A stretch of 64,000 bases of DNA from Paraclostridium ghonii (GCF_030815085.1 NZ_JAUSWG010000003.1); one strand, 5' to 3'. Shown: positions 36,519-45,234, counted from the first letter of the stretch. Program-made: numbers and translations. Notes: generated by a model from the sequence alone, not told the origin.

Positions 36519-37034
36519 ATGCATAAACTAGGAGATTTAGTCGTTCTTTATAAAAGTGGAGAAAAAGATGCTTTAATGGAAATAATCAATAAATTTAAAC
36601 CAGTTATCAATAAATTTAAACGAAATAGCTATTGCGAAGACATGGATAGTGAATTAATTTTATTTATGATTACTTTATTAGAAAAAATGCCAATGAGAGA
36701 AGAATTTTTAAAAGATGAAAAGATAGTATTTTCATATATTTTAAAATGCCTGAAAAATAAGTATATGAGAGTAAATAAAAAATATTATAATCAGTACAAT
36801 AGAGAATTTGTAGATGATGATATTTTAAATTATAAAGAGTATTATTTATTAGAAAGCGATATAGAATTTCAAGATATAATTAAAGATCTAAGTGATTGCG
36901 AAAAAAATATTTTGAATAAAAGATACATTTGTAATTTAAGTGAATCTGATATAGCTAGAGAACTTAAAACATCTAGACAATACATAAACAAGGTACATAA
37001 AAAAGCTTTAACTAAATTGAAAAATATATATTAA
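36519..37034 (+). CDS. TcdR/BotR/UviA-like sigma factor
   Basis: A 171-residue sigma-70-related protein. The N-terminal half (YKSGEKDALMEIINKFKPVI, then CEDMDSELILFMITLLEKMP) resembles region 2 of the small clostridial group-5 sigma factors TcdR, BotR, TetR and UviA, and the C-terminal half (SESDIARELKTSRQYINKV) is region 4. Size fits that group (about 170-190). Members drive toxin or bacteriocin genes; UviA is itself SOS-induced. The Cry toxin genes 6-12 kb away are possible targets. Ribosome site aggagg. An ordinary ECF factor is the alternative. Confidence 0.7.
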   Translation: MHKLGDLVVLYKSGEKDALMEIINKFKPVINKFKRNSYCEDMDSELILFMITLLEKMPMREEFLKDEKIVFSYILKCLKNKYMRVNKKYYNQYNREFVDDDILNYKEYYLLESDIEFQDIIKDLSDCEKNILNKRYICNLSESDIARELKTSRQYINKVHKKALTKLKNIY

Positions 37035-37136
37035 ATAACTAATCATTTAGATAGTTTACAAAACATATAGACTATACTCAATTTATTTTGGTATTATTAT
37101 AGTTAAAAATTAGTAATTATTGAGGAGGAAATAAAT

Positions 37137-37541
37137 ATGTCATTTAAAATTCATCATGTTTGCATTCAAACTAAAAACTATAAAGAGTCTCTAGATTTTT
37201 ATACAAACATTTTAGGTTTTAACGTTTTAAAGGAAACGAAAAATTTTCACAATAGAGAATTTAACACCTGGTTAGAGCTAAATAATTTTATGATAGAACT
37301 TCAAACAGCTAAGATAGGGGAAAATTTAATTAAATGGAGTAAATCAAATGAGGGAATTGTTCATTTATGTTTTATGGTTGATGATATAGACCTTGAATTA
37401 GCTAAAATAAAAAAATTAGGTTATACAAACTTTAAAATAAAAAACAATGAAATCATGTATAACGTAAACGGAGAAAAATTATTTAAAATTAAGGCTCCAG
37501 AAGGAACAGAAATAGAAATTAGAGATAGCATTATAAAATAA
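37137..37541 (+). CDS. VOC (glyoxalase) family protein
   Basis: A 134-residue single VOC domain: two beta-alpha-beta modules beginning IHHVCIQTKNYKESLDFY and IVHLCFMVDDIDLELAKI, with a metal-site His near the start of each (HHVC, VHLC) and a Glu near the end (EIEIRD). Reactions in the family range from lactoylglutathione lyase to fosfomycin resistance and dioxygenases; the substrate cannot be told. Ribosome site gaggagg. Confidence 0.8.
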   Translation: MSFKIHHVCIQTKNYKESLDFYTNILGFNVLKETKNFHNREFNTWLELNNFMIELQTAKIGENLIKWSKSNEGIVHLCFMVDDIDLELAKIKKLGYTNFKIKNNEIMYNVNGEKLFKIKAPEGTEIEIRDSIIK

Positions 37542-37610
37542 TTGATATTTCTAATATACGTATATATAAACTATGTTTTGAAATCTCTCAAAACATTATG
37601 TAACTTAAAT

Positions 37611-37658
37611 AAAGTTAATGCCCTTGTAGTCCAAAAGTAGATTTTAAGGGCATTTTTA
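37611..37658 (+). terminator. Terminator (repeat family member)
   Basis: atgccctt pairs with aagggcat around a 20-base loop region with further partial pairing, then a T run. Preceded by the family lead-in aataaagtta. Confidence 0.75.
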
Positions 37659-37669
37659 TCAGAAATTAC

Positions 37670-37747
37670 TTAATAATCTCCATAATAGTAATTATTATTT
37701 TCTGCTAGTACTTCACTTGGAACCTCAGTATCTTTAAGTCTCTCCAT
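37670..37747 (-). CDS. Possible 25-residue peptide
   Basis: A short minus-strand ORF (MERLKDTEVPSEVLAENN and then a Tyr-rich end) with no ribosome site. Its composition looks like real coding sequence, so it may be the tail of a decayed gene. Low confidence. Confidence 0.2.
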   Translation of the reverse strand: MERLKDTEVPSEVLAENNNYYYGDY

Positions 37748-37806
37748 TAAAAATAAATTAATTGATTTATTATATATAAAGGTATAATCATTTTTATGGC
37801 GAGGCA

Positions 37807-37849
37807 AAAGCCCATAGAATACATTTATCTGCATCCTATAGGCTTTTTT
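37807..37849. terminator. Hairpin terminator (repeat family member)
   Basis: The stem aaagcccatagaat / atcctataggcttt (one mismatch) is followed by a T run on the plus strand and preceded by aaaa, so it may also stop the minus-strand yjdF transcript. Confidence 0.7.
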
Positions 37850-37875
37850 AATGATATTTTTACAATAAATTTTTA

Positions 37876-38295
37876 TTAATGACCTTTATGTTTTTCTTTT
37901 TTCTTCATTTGCTTTAATTTAAAATCTCTATCGCGTTCTTCTTCTCTTTTTTCTTTCCTTTTTTTAATTCGTTCAACTTTTGATAATTCATGTTGAATTT
38001 TTATAGCATTTTGAGCCTTTGTTCCTATTCCTTTTTCATTTTGTTGTTTCTTTACTTGTTTTTGTAGTCTCTTATAATTAACTTTCTTTTGAGTAGGAAA
38101 TGTTTGAGATTTAGTTTCATTAAATCGAATTTGATAATAATGATTTAATATAAATTCATATAACTGAACTTCTGTGGGCTCTGCTCCAAAGACTACTCTT
38201 GCAACATTATATTTTTCCCCACATTCATCTTCAAAAATGCCAACCCAAAAAGGATCTTGAAATAATACTGTTAATTTACAAATACTTTTATTCAT
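37876..38295 (-). CDS. yjdF: YjdF family protein
   Basis: A 139-residue YjdF (DUF2992) protein. The N-terminal half is a conserved globular part (LTVLFQDPFWVGIFEDE, then ARVVFGAEPTEVQLYEFIL), and the C-terminal half is a very basic, charged coiled region rich in Lys, Arg and Glu. Function unknown; in many Firmicutes the gene is controlled by the yjdF RNA, which binds aza-aromatic compounds, suggesting a role in coping with such toxins. That RNA is present immediately upstream here. Confidence 0.88.
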   Translation of the reverse strand: MNKSICKLTVLFQDPFWVGIFEDECGEKYNVARVVFGAEPTEVQLYEFILNHYYQIRFNETKSQTFPTQKKVNYKRLQKQVKKQQNEKGIGTKAQNAIKIQHELSKVERIKKRKEKREEERDRDFKLKQMKKKEKHKGH

Positions 38296-38304
38296 AAATA
38301 ACTC

Positions 38305-38408
38305 CTCCTGTAATTTTATTACAAGAGAATGGACAACCCAGGAGGGCAGGTTACTGCTATTTTACAAATAGGTTCGGACTACCAACCGAAACTGTGTTTT
38401 TATCTCTC
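38305..38408 (-). ncRNA. yjdF riboswitch (aza-aromatic sensing RNA)
   Basis: The 5' leader of the YjdF gene, read on the minus strand, contains the conserved string of short stems of this class: ggttcg-type stem with ggttggtagtccgaacc, then tagcagtaacctgccctcctggg, closed by gagag/ctct. The cctcct segment can pair with the aggagg ribosome site of the gene, which suggests control of translation. A small hairpin tgtaat/attaca directly precedes the ribosome site. Assigned from memory of the motif and its gene. Confidence 0.82.
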
Positions 38409-38456
38409 AACTATATTATATCATTTTATCTTTTATACATTTATTAAAACTTTATC

Positions 38457-38486
38457 TTACTCCAAAATATTACTATCTTAATCCAA
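38457..38486 (+). promoter_or_regulatory. Direct repeat, possible LytTR site
   Basis: TTACTCCAA (38457) and TTAATCCAA (38478) are 21 bp apart start to start, two helical turns, the arrangement used by LytTR-domain regulators. A similar pair occurs at 39441/39462, and TTACTCCAA recurs at 45235. Confidence 0.45.
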
Positions 38487-38634
38487 TTTATGTTTTTTAA
38501 AAATTTAAATGTTAAGATAATTATATACCTTTATATATAAATAAAAGGGGTTAGTATATACGCTGTCAAATGAATTAAAGTTAGCATTAAGCCTTGTATC
38601 AATAAATTAAGAATGTAAGAAAGGATTATTTAAA

Positions 38635-38925
38635 ATGAGTATTAGAATTAAAAGGTGCTTTTTTTCAATTGCATTAATTTTTGCAACTTCAGTAAGTCTT
38701 GCAACTCAATCACAAAAAGGATTTAACCTTTCCATATATATAATATGTGTTCCGTTATCTTTATTATTTTTATATAAATTAATTTTACCTGAACTAACAA
38801 GCTTTGATAAAATTTCTGACGAATACAAATCCTTATCTATTATGGAAAAAGTAGGTTCATTAGTGAATTTGTTATTGATTATTATTTGGATAATTGCACA
38901 AGTTTACTGCTTAAGTACATTTTGA
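38635..38925 (+). CDS. Small membrane protein
   Basis: A 96-residue protein with three membrane helices (about 8-26, 30-50 and 72-93). Ribosome site aagaaagg before ATG. The family is not recognised. It is preceded by LytTR-like direct repeats, and so may belong to the regulon of one of the local LytTR proteins. Confidence 0.5.
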   Translation: MSIRIKRCFFSIALIFATSVSLATQSQKGFNLSIYIICVPLSLLFLYKLILPELTSFDKISDEYKSLSIMEKVGSLVNLLLIIIWIIAQVYCLSTF

Positions 38926-39013
38926 ATAAAAGTAAATCCTATAGAATATAAATAAGTACATTTACTTGTGTTTTTTTAAAATATTATAACTAAAAAACTT
39001 GGGAGGGATTTTT

Positions 39014-39313
39014 ATAAAAAATTGTATGGAATGTAATCATGAATTTACATGTTCTGATAGGTTGAAAACCTTTAGAGACTTAACTGGGGATCTAAAATGT
39101 CCAAAGTGCAATTCTGTTTATACGCAGACTTTCAATGTATATAAGTTTATATATTTGATGCTAGTTTATTTTGTATCTACGATGATATTTCATAAAGTTA
39201 CTTTAAATAATTATATATTAAAAGCAGCTTTGTTTATGATTATTGTAGTTCCTATTTTTCTTTTATTTGATATTTTACCTCATAGGTGGCATAGGTATAA
39301 AAAGATTGAGTAA
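39014..39313 (+). CDS. cxxc_20_cxxc-type zinc-ribbon membrane protein, odd start
   Basis: An N-terminal zinc ribbon with two CxxC pairs about 21 residues apart (CMEC and CPKC) and then two membrane helices, as in the cxxc_20_cxxc family of small Firmicutes proteins. Start is problematic: gggaggg at 39001-39007 is ideally spaced for an ATA codon at 39014, giving a family-like N-terminus (I)KNCMECNHEF. The TTG at 38999 overlaps the ribosome site, and the ATG at 39026 would remove the first Cys. So either ATA is used or the start codon has mutated. Confidence 0.6.
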   Translation: MKNCMECNHEFTCSDRLKTFRDLTGDLKCPKCNSVYTQTFNVYKFIYLMLVYFVSTMIFHKVTLNNYILKAALFMIIVVPIFLLFDILPHRWHRYKKIE

Positions 39314-39440
39314 AGTTAAAGTATATATATAATTATATTGAAAACTAAGGGGCACTAAATTTATTGCTCCTATTTTTATGCAAAAAATCTTTTTATTTAT
39401 AAAACTATATGTTTTGTTTAAGAAATATAGTTTGTGTTTT

Positions 39441-39473
39441 TTAACCACCTATAATTGAATCTAAGCCACCTAT
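39441..39473 (+). promoter_or_regulatory. Direct repeat, likely LytTR autoregulatory site
   Basis: ttaaccacctat (39441) and taagccacctat (39462) are 21 bp apart, just upstream of a LytTR gene. LytTR-DUF3021 operons are commonly autoregulated through such paired direct repeats. Confidence 0.55.
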
Positions 39474-39537
39474 CTTAAAAGTATTAACTTTACATATATT
39501 TACAATTATAATGACTAATATAAAGGAGGATTCAAAA

Positions 39538-39981
39538 ATGAAAATTGAGTTAAATATTGATAAAAATATAAAAGAAGAAACTATAGCAATTTCAGTAAGG
39601 CAAACAAGTACTAAAGTTAATAAGATTATTCAAATAGCTAATAACCTTGAAAATCCAGACTTAAAATTATATGGAAAACATAACAATAAAATTTATCCCC
39701 TTCAACTAACATCAATTTTAAGGTTTTATTCAGCTGATAAAAAAGTATTTGCACAAATTGATAATATAGAAATGTTAATTGACTATAGGCTTTATGAGCT
39801 AGAGGAAAGTTTAAGCGAAAATTTTATAAGAATATCAAATACAGAAATTATAAATTTTGATTATGTTGAAAATCTAAAAATTGACAAAGGTGGTTTAATA
39901 AAAATAATTTTTAAAAATAAAACTGAAACGTACTCGTCAAGAAGGTACTTAAAAAAAATAAAAGAGAGGTTAGGACTATGA
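39538..39981 (+). CDS. LytTR-domain transcriptional regulator
   Basis: A 147-residue protein lacking a receiver domain, with a C-terminal LytTR DNA-binding domain (about residues 45-145; ILRFYSADKKVFAQID and FIRISNTEIINFDYVENL). ATG 39538 with aaaggagg is preferred over the in-frame ATG at 39511. It overlaps the DUF3021 gene by four bases. Such pairs act as regulator plus membrane inhibitor; the DUF3021 partner usually holds the LytTR protein inactive. Confidence 0.87.
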   Translation: MKIELNIDKNIKEETIAISVRQTSTKVNKIIQIANNLENPDLKLYGKHNNKIYPLQLTSILRFYSADKKVFAQIDNIEMLIDYRLYELEESLSENFIRISNTEIINFDYVENLKIDKGGLIKIIFKNKTETYSSRRYLKKIKERLGL

Positions 39982-40424
39982 AAAGAGAAATATTTAAAAG
40001 GATTTTATCTGGCGTGGTAATTGGAACATTTATTGGGCTAAGTATGGCTATTATTTTTTCATATTTAAGCAATACAGGTGAATTTTATCCAGCTCCATTA
40101 AGATTTGTAGATAAGTTTTCTAATGGTTTAAATGCTACAACAATGGCAGTTGTACTTTGGTCACTAATTGGTATTATATTTTCTGTAAGTAGTATGGTTT
40201 TTGAATATACAGACTGGAGTATAACGAAAATGACAGTAGTTCATTTTTGTATTATATACTTAGGATTTACTCCTTTAGCAATAATTTGTGGTTGGTTTCC
40301 TCCTAGACTTATATCTATAATATTTTTTACAATAATATTTATTTTTATATATATAATAATGTGGATGGTATTTATGAAAAAGGCTAAAGAGGATATAAAT
40401 AGTATAAATAAACATATAAAATAA
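39978..40424 (+). CDS. DUF3021 family membrane protein
   Basis: A 148-residue protein with four membrane helices (about 8-28, 54-74, 83-104 and 112-133), matching DUF3021. Start ATG overlaps the LytTR stop (atga), so the two are translationally coupled. In better-known LytTR systems this partner is a membrane-bound inhibitor. The signal it senses is unknown. Confidence 0.85.
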   Translation: MKREIFKRILSGVVIGTFIGLSMAIIFSYLSNTGEFYPAPLRFVDKFSNGLNATTMAVVLWSLIGIIFSVSSMVFEYTDWSITKMTVVHFCIIYLGFTPLAIICGWFPPRLISIIFFTIIFIFIYIIMWMVFMKKAKEDINSINKHIK

Positions 40425-40480
40425 AGTAACAATAAAACCATATCTTAACCTTAAGTTTTAGCTGTTTCATAGAACAGTAA

Positions 40481-40524
40481 TGAAGTCCTTAGAATTTAAA
40501 CAACTGGATTCCAAGGGCTTTATT
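40481..40524 (+). terminator. Terminator of the LytTR operon (repeat family member)
   Basis: agtccttagaat pairs with attccaagggct (partial), followed by ttatta. It belongs to the same terminator family as 32634, 37611 and 53197. Confidence 0.6.
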
Positions 40525-40688
40525 ACTATTCTATTTTAAGATTTATAATAAAAAATACTTTTGTATATCTACAAGGAAAGATTTGTTTTGGTTCTTATAT
40601 GCGAAAATTTAGGGATTTTATAATCTATAGTGGTAAAAGTTATATTTTTGTATATAATTTATATTGAATGGGGAAGGGGGTGAAGTAT

Positions 40689-40904
40689 ATGAAAAAATGC
40701 AATAATTATATAAATTTTGGGATATTTCTTAATGGTATTTGCTTATTAGGAAATCATATCAATGTACTTCCAGAGTTTATAAAAGGATTATGTTTTGGAT
40801 TGAGCTTTATATTAATATTAATTGGTATCTATTCTGAAAACCATGATATATCTAAATTAAGGGATTATAAAAAAATGCTATTTAGCAGACTATTATCAAA
40901 ATAA
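40689..40904 (+). CDS. Small membrane protein, paralogue of the one at 52928
   Basis: A 71-residue protein with two membrane helices (about 8-25 and 38-55) joined by a short loop, then the tail YSENHDISKLRDYKK. It aligns over its full length without gaps with the protein at 52928. ATG 40689 is used because the aagggggtgaa site lies before it; ATG 40668 would include that site. Function unknown. Confidence 0.6.
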   Translation: MKKCNNYINFGIFLNGICLLGNHINVLPEFIKGLCFGLSFILILIGIYSENHDISKLRDYKKMLFSRLLSK

Positions 40905-41240
40905 GATTTTAAATTATTATACAAATTAATACTAACTTAACTTTGTGTAATAACTCTACTGATTATCCTAATAATGCAGGTGTTAGATAGTAGTTTATTT
41001 TAACTAGACTATAAATACGTAACATGTGAAACTAGGCTTTAACTTATTGCATAATTAAATCACTAAATATTATCAAATATTTACATTACATATTGCAATA
41101 ATATTTACTTAATACATTTATTTGTTCTGTTAACGATTTAAAATAATTTAGAATATGCAATTTTAAAATAATTTATGATATCATTTGTCGTTATAATAAC
41201 AACAAATATGAATACAATTATATCAAAGGGGATGTTTGTA
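40905..41240. other. Gene-free AT-rich gap
   Basis: No credible ORF and no terminator-like hairpin. It must hold the promoter of the transporter gene at 41241, but no single candidate stands out. Confidence 0.3.
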
Positions 41241-42407
41241 ATGAAAAGCAATAATTTAGAATCAGTAAGTTCTAAACCTAATTTAAAAGGTATTTTGGGT
41301 GTTGCTTCAGTTTGGTTTGCTGCTCATGTGGGTGGGGGGTTTGCCACAGGTAATCAGACAATGAATTTCTTTGTTAAGGAAGGTTGGTACACACTTTGGA
41401 TCCCAATCTTAATTATGGGTATTATAGGTTTAGTTTATAGGGAAACAATGATTATGGCTAGAAACTATCAAGCTTTTGAATACAGAACTTTATCTAAAAA
41501 ACTATATGAACCCTATGATAAAGTTTTACCTATAGTATTTGAGATTTGTTATATAATAATCGTTTTACTTGCTACTGGAGGTTCAATTGCAGGGGCTGCT
41601 GAACTTTTTAAAGCATTTGGCCTTAGCTATAACCTAGGAGTAGTAATAACAGGGGCAGTACTATTTGCATTAACTATATTCGGTGCAAATTTAATTAGAA
41701 GTGCATCTTCATTTATGACTATAATAATTGTTGTTTGCCTTACTTTAATCTGTTACATAGGAATATCTGCAAACTCAGGCAATTTTGTAAAATTAGCAAC
41801 AACTAGTTATTCTACAGGATCCGTTTGGGAGGCATTGTGGTTAGGTCTAAAATATGCTGGATTCCAAGCTACTGTATGGTCAATAATCATAAGTGTTTGT
41901 CAGCCTCTTAAAACAGATAAAGAAATTAATTATACGACTATAATAGGATTTATACTAAACAGCATCATGATTGTCCTTAGCTGTATGATGTTATTTGCAT
42001 GGCTTCCTGGGACTTCAGGGGAAACGCTTCCAATTCTTTATATTTGTAAACAAATAGGAAAAGATTGGCTTGTAGCAGTTTACTCACTTGTACTTTTACT
42101 TGCATTTATATCTACAGGAATAAGCTGCGTATTTGGTGCAGTTGCAAGATTTGAACATCTTGTTAAAATGCCAGAAAATATAACAGTTAGAAGAGGATTA
42201 CTTTCTCTATTATGTATGGTAATATCTATGGCTATATCTCTTGTTGGTCTTACAGCTATAGTAAAAATTGGATATGGATATACTGGAGTTGTTGGAATTT
42301 TTGTTGTAATAATCCCAATTCTTACTGTTGGTCATATTAAAAATAAAAAGTTTAAACTAAACCAACAAATTTCAATAGAAAAAGAAAATATGGGTCTAGA
42401 AGAATAA
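41241..42407 (+). CDS. YkvI-like membrane transporter
   Basis: A 388-residue protein with about ten or eleven membrane helices. It resembles YkvI-type proteins, distantly related to the LeuT/APC-fold sodium-coupled transporters; the first helix has the broken, Gly-rich pattern WFAAHVGGGFATGNQT expected of an ion/substrate site. ATG 41241 follows aaagggga; the ATG at 41175 would add 22 non-matching residues. Substrate unknown. A nested hairpin terminator follows. Confidence 0.75.
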   Translation: MKSNNLESVSSKPNLKGILGVASVWFAAHVGGGFATGNQTMNFFVKEGWYTLWIPILIMGIIGLVYRETMIMARNYQAFEYRTLSKKLYEPYDKVLPIVFEICYIIIVLLATGGSIAGAAELFKAFGLSYNLGVVITGAVLFALTIFGANLIRSASSFMTIIIVVCLTLICYIGISANSGNFVKLATTSYSTGSVWEALWLGLKYAGFQATVWSIIISVCQPLKTDKEINYTTIIGFILNSIMIVLSCMMLFAWLPGTSGETLPILYICKQIGKDWLVAVYSLVLLLAFISTGISCVFGAVARFEHLVKMPENITVRRGLLSLLCMVISMAISLVGLTAIVKIGYGYTGVVGIFVVIIPILTVGHIKNKKFKLNQQISIEKENMGLEE

Positions 42408-42469
42408 TGTCACTAATTATATAATTAAATATTCATACTATGAATTTTTAATTTAAACTAGATTATATT

Positions 42470-42547
42470 AGTATCTCTAGAACTAGGAAACACTGTAATA
42501 AATAGGCTTAAAGTCTTGTGTTAACTAGCTCTAGAGGTACTTTTTTT
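42470..42547 (+). terminator. Nested hairpin terminator
   Basis: The outer arms agtatctctagaactag and ctagctctagaggtact enclose about 40 bases with further pairing; a T run follows. Confidence 0.75.
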
Positions 42548-42671
42548 ATGTGAAAATATGTTAACAAGCCATTAAATATATTGCTATTTATTTTAAACTT
42601 TAAATATAAAACCTTTCATTTTGCATATCTCAATGCAATTTTACAGAAAAAAATAATTTTTAAATAGTAGG

Positions 42672-42701
42672 TTGTCAAATTTTAAACAAACCTCTTTTTA
42701 T
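42672..42701 (+). promoter_or_regulatory. Possible promoter upstream of the first cry gene
   Basis: ttgtca (42672-42677), 16-base spacer, ctttttat (42694-42701). The same -10-like octamer with the same 16-base spacing lies upstream of the second cry gene (minus strand, 49159-49188), there with TTTACA as -35. This could be read by the TcdR-like sigma factor. Confidence 0.4.
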
Positions 42702-42744
42702 ATAAAGAGATGTTCTTCTTAATACATACAAGGAGGTAATAAAC

Positions 42745-42819
42745 GTAATAGTTAAAGATTAAGCTAATTTTGAAGTTAGTATATTATCAGACCCAAGAAG
42801 TACAAACTCTTCTAAATAG
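42745..42819 (+). pseudogene. Decayed small ORF in the cry leader
   Basis: A strong ribosome site (aaggaggt) precedes a frame beginning GTA, with a stop after five codons and then a clean reading to VSILSDPRSTNSSK and stop, all in one frame. It looks like a short peptide gene that lost its start codon and gained a stop. Family unknown. Confidence 0.3.
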
Positions 42820-42965
42820 TTTATGACAAAGAATAATAATTCAAAATAAACTTTATATGTTCCAAAATAATTAAACAAATTAAAGTAAATTTATTATGAT
42901 TAAGCAAATCAAAAGATTAGTCTTTTATTATAAATTATCATTTGCATTTGTTTAATATTATATTA

Positions 42966-43020
42966 AAAAAGGAGGTGGACTTTGGTGAAAATTTTGTAAT
43001 TTTAATAAATTTTTTCACTA
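42966..43020 (+). promoter_or_regulatory. Shine-Dalgarno plus hairpin in the cry leader
   Basis: aaaaaaggaggtgg is followed by GTG-AAA-ATT-TTG-TAA, a four-codon ORF, and a hairpin (tggtgaaa pairing with tttcacta), and only then the toxin ATG with a poor ribosome site. A ribosome-bound Shine-Dalgarno in the leader stabilises cry3A mRNA in Bacillus (STAB-SD); this could act likewise. Confidence 0.45.
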
Positions 43021-43030
43021 AAGATAAAAC

Positions 43031-44980
43031 ATGAACAACAATGAAATCAAATTAAATTCAACAGATAAACAAGAAATATTAAAAAATTATCCAATATCAA
43101 AAAACAAAGAAGACTTATTGTGGGAAACAATTACTAGAAATTATGACGAAATAGATCTATATAGTGATATAGGAGACTGGGCTAGTGTAGGATTAATTGT
43201 AACTGGTACTGTTTTAGCTTTAGGAGCTCCAATAGCAGGATCTGCTGCAATAGTACTAGGTACTATGTTACCTTTATTTTGGCCAGAAGATCCAAATTCA
43301 GCTAAAAATTTATGGGAAAGTTTAATCAATTATGCAGGAGAATTAATTGATAATAAAATAAGTGCATACGCTTTAAAAGAAGCTCTTTCAAAAGTAAATG
43401 GGTTATATGAAGCCGTTAAAGATTATCATAATTACAGAACTAAGTTTTTAGATCCAACTGAGAAAAATAAACCAAGCAGAGAAGAAGTATTTAGTAAGTT
43501 TAATTTTGCTCATTCATCATTTATCAAGGATATGAAAGAATTTAGTATCGACTCTTATGAAATAACACTATTACCTGCATATGCTCTTGCTGCAAATATG
43601 CATTTATTATTAATGAGAGATGGAATTTTATATGCCAATGAAATTGGTGCAACTAGAGATAGTCGTTCAAATGGAAGTAATCTATATGAAACTTTTTTAA
43701 TTAAAAGAGGTCAATATATCAGCCATTGTTTAGATTTTTATAATAAAGGACTTAGTAAATTCCCAAAACCAATAAATACAGTTGCAAATTTGAAAAAACT
43801 TAATGATTATAAGCTATATATGACTATCAATGTATTAGACATTATATCGTTATTTTCAATTTATGATATAAAAAAATATCCTGGAGATATTTTACCAAAG
43901 ACAGATCTTACTAGGGAAGTATATACATCTCCTCTTAATTATGATTCAAAGGGTTTAAATACTGGTTCTATAAAAGATGATTTAGAAAATAGTTTAACAC
44001 GAAAACCCCATTTATTTAGTATTCTAAAAGAAATTAATTTTGAATATGTAGGAGAAGAATGGAAAGATAAAATTGGAGTATATTTCGGTTCTGACGATAA
44101 AAAAAATAGACCTTTCATAAATGGGACTATATGTAATTTTAATTATATTAATGATGATAAATTAGTAAAAGGCAACCCTCAAGGGGCATGGGGATGGTAT
44201 AGCGATCCTAAGGATAGAGTGAGTTTAAATATAGACAAAGAACAAAGGATATATCAAGTAAAAACAGCTCATTTTGGGGATATTAATACAATATCAGTGC
44301 TTCAACAAATTGATCTTTATTCATCAATCTTTGGCAAAGAAGTTGGTTCTTATCACTTTACTGGAGGCGATACATATAGATATTTAACACCTCCGTATAT
44401 ATCTAAAGTTTCGGGTAAAATTGATATTAGTAACTATAACGATTACAGTCATAATCTATCCTCTATGTTAAGTTATAATAATAGTATAATATTTCAAACA
44501 AGTGTTTTTGGTTGGACTCATGGACTAGTTGATCGTGAAAACAAGATAAAGTCAGATAGAATAACACAAATTGCTGCTGTAAAAGGATATGAATTAAGAG
44601 ACCGTGCAGAAGTTATAAAAGGCCCTGGTTTTACAGGAGGAGATTTAGTAAGTCTCTATAACGGAGGTAGATTATTTGGTAAAATAAAATATGAATCCCA
44701 AAACACAAAATATAAAGTTAGATTATATTATGCTGCTCAAAACTTTACACAGATTGAATTTGTATTAGGTGATTCAGTTTTCTCAAAGAAAGTAAATCCA
44801 ACTTATAACGATATAGATGAAACAAACTTAGAATATGATTATTTTGACTATATAGATATAACAGAAACTATATATCAAAATCAAAAATCCGAAGAGATTT
44901 TCAGCATTATGAGTAAAAATTATGACATAATAATTGATAAAATAGAATTTATACCAGAGTCAATTGCATCACAATTATAA
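43031..44980 (+). CDS. Three-domain Cry-type insecticidal delta-endotoxin A
   Basis: A 649-residue three-domain Cry toxin of the short type, lacking the long C-terminal crystallisation extension. Domain I (about 45-300) is the pore-forming helical bundle, with conserved helices near 180-200 and 264-279 (INVLDIISLFSIYD) and the closing block LTREVYT (293-299). Domain II spans about 310-505. Domain III has ITQIAAVKGY (511-520), GPGFTGGD (531-538), KVRLYYA (562-568) and the terminal IDKIEFIP (635-642). Size and style recall Cry16/Cry17 of Paraclostridium bifermentans. No haemolysin-like partner genes are nearby. Host range unknown. The immediate ribosome site is weak. Confidence 0.9.
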   Translation: MNNNEIKLNSTDKQEILKNYPISKNKEDLLWETITRNYDEIDLYSDIGDWASVGLIVTGTVLALGAPIAGSAAIVLGTMLPLFWPEDPNSAKNLWESLINYAGELIDNKISAYALKEALSKVNGLYEAVKDYHNYRTKFLDPTEKNKPSREEVFSKFNFAHSSFIKDMKEFSIDSYEITLLPAYALAANMHLLLMRDGILYANEIGATRDSRSNGSNLYETFLIKRGQYISHCLDFYNKGLSKFPKPINTVANLKKLNDYKLYMTINVLDIISLFSIYDIKKYPGDILPKTDLTREVYTSPLNYDSKGLNTGSIKDDLENSLTRKPHLFSILKEINFEYVGEEWKDKIGVYFGSDDKKNRPFINGTICNFNYINDDKLVKGNPQGAWGWYSDPKDRVSLNIDKEQRIYQVKTAHFGDINTISVLQQIDLYSSIFGKEVGSYHFTGGDTYRYLTPPYISKVSGKIDISNYNDYSHNLSSMLSYNNSIIFQTSVFGWTHGLVDRENKIKSDRITQIAAVKGYELRDRAEVIKGPGFTGGDLVSLYNGGRLFGKIKYESQNTKYKVRLYYAAQNFTQIEFVLGDSVFSKKVNPTYNDIDETNLEYDYFDYIDITETIYQNQKSEEIFSIMSKNYDIIIDKIEFIPESIASQL

Positions 44981-44998
44981 GTCGTAGCATAAAAAAAA

Positions 44999-45101
44999 TA
45001 AAGTCTAATATTTAAGATCTTAAATATTAGACTTTGTATAAACTTTATTAATTAATAAGTTATCTAATAAGGTTAGAGGTTGAATAAATCTCTAACCTTT
45101 A
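44999..45101 (+). terminator. Two tandem terminators after cry A
   Basis: First: aaagtctaatatttaaga palindrome (44999-45037). Second: aaggttagag with tctctaacctt (45069-45100) and T run. Double terminators isolate the toxin transcript. Confidence 0.82.
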
Positions 45102-45234
45102 TTATGTACTTAACATTCCACTAGTGAACAGTCAGGATTCATTACTATCCTCTCCAAATAAAAACAATTAATGTATTGTAACTAATCATAGTTTTTTAGT
45201 TAATATAACACACTAAAAATATATTTTTACTATT

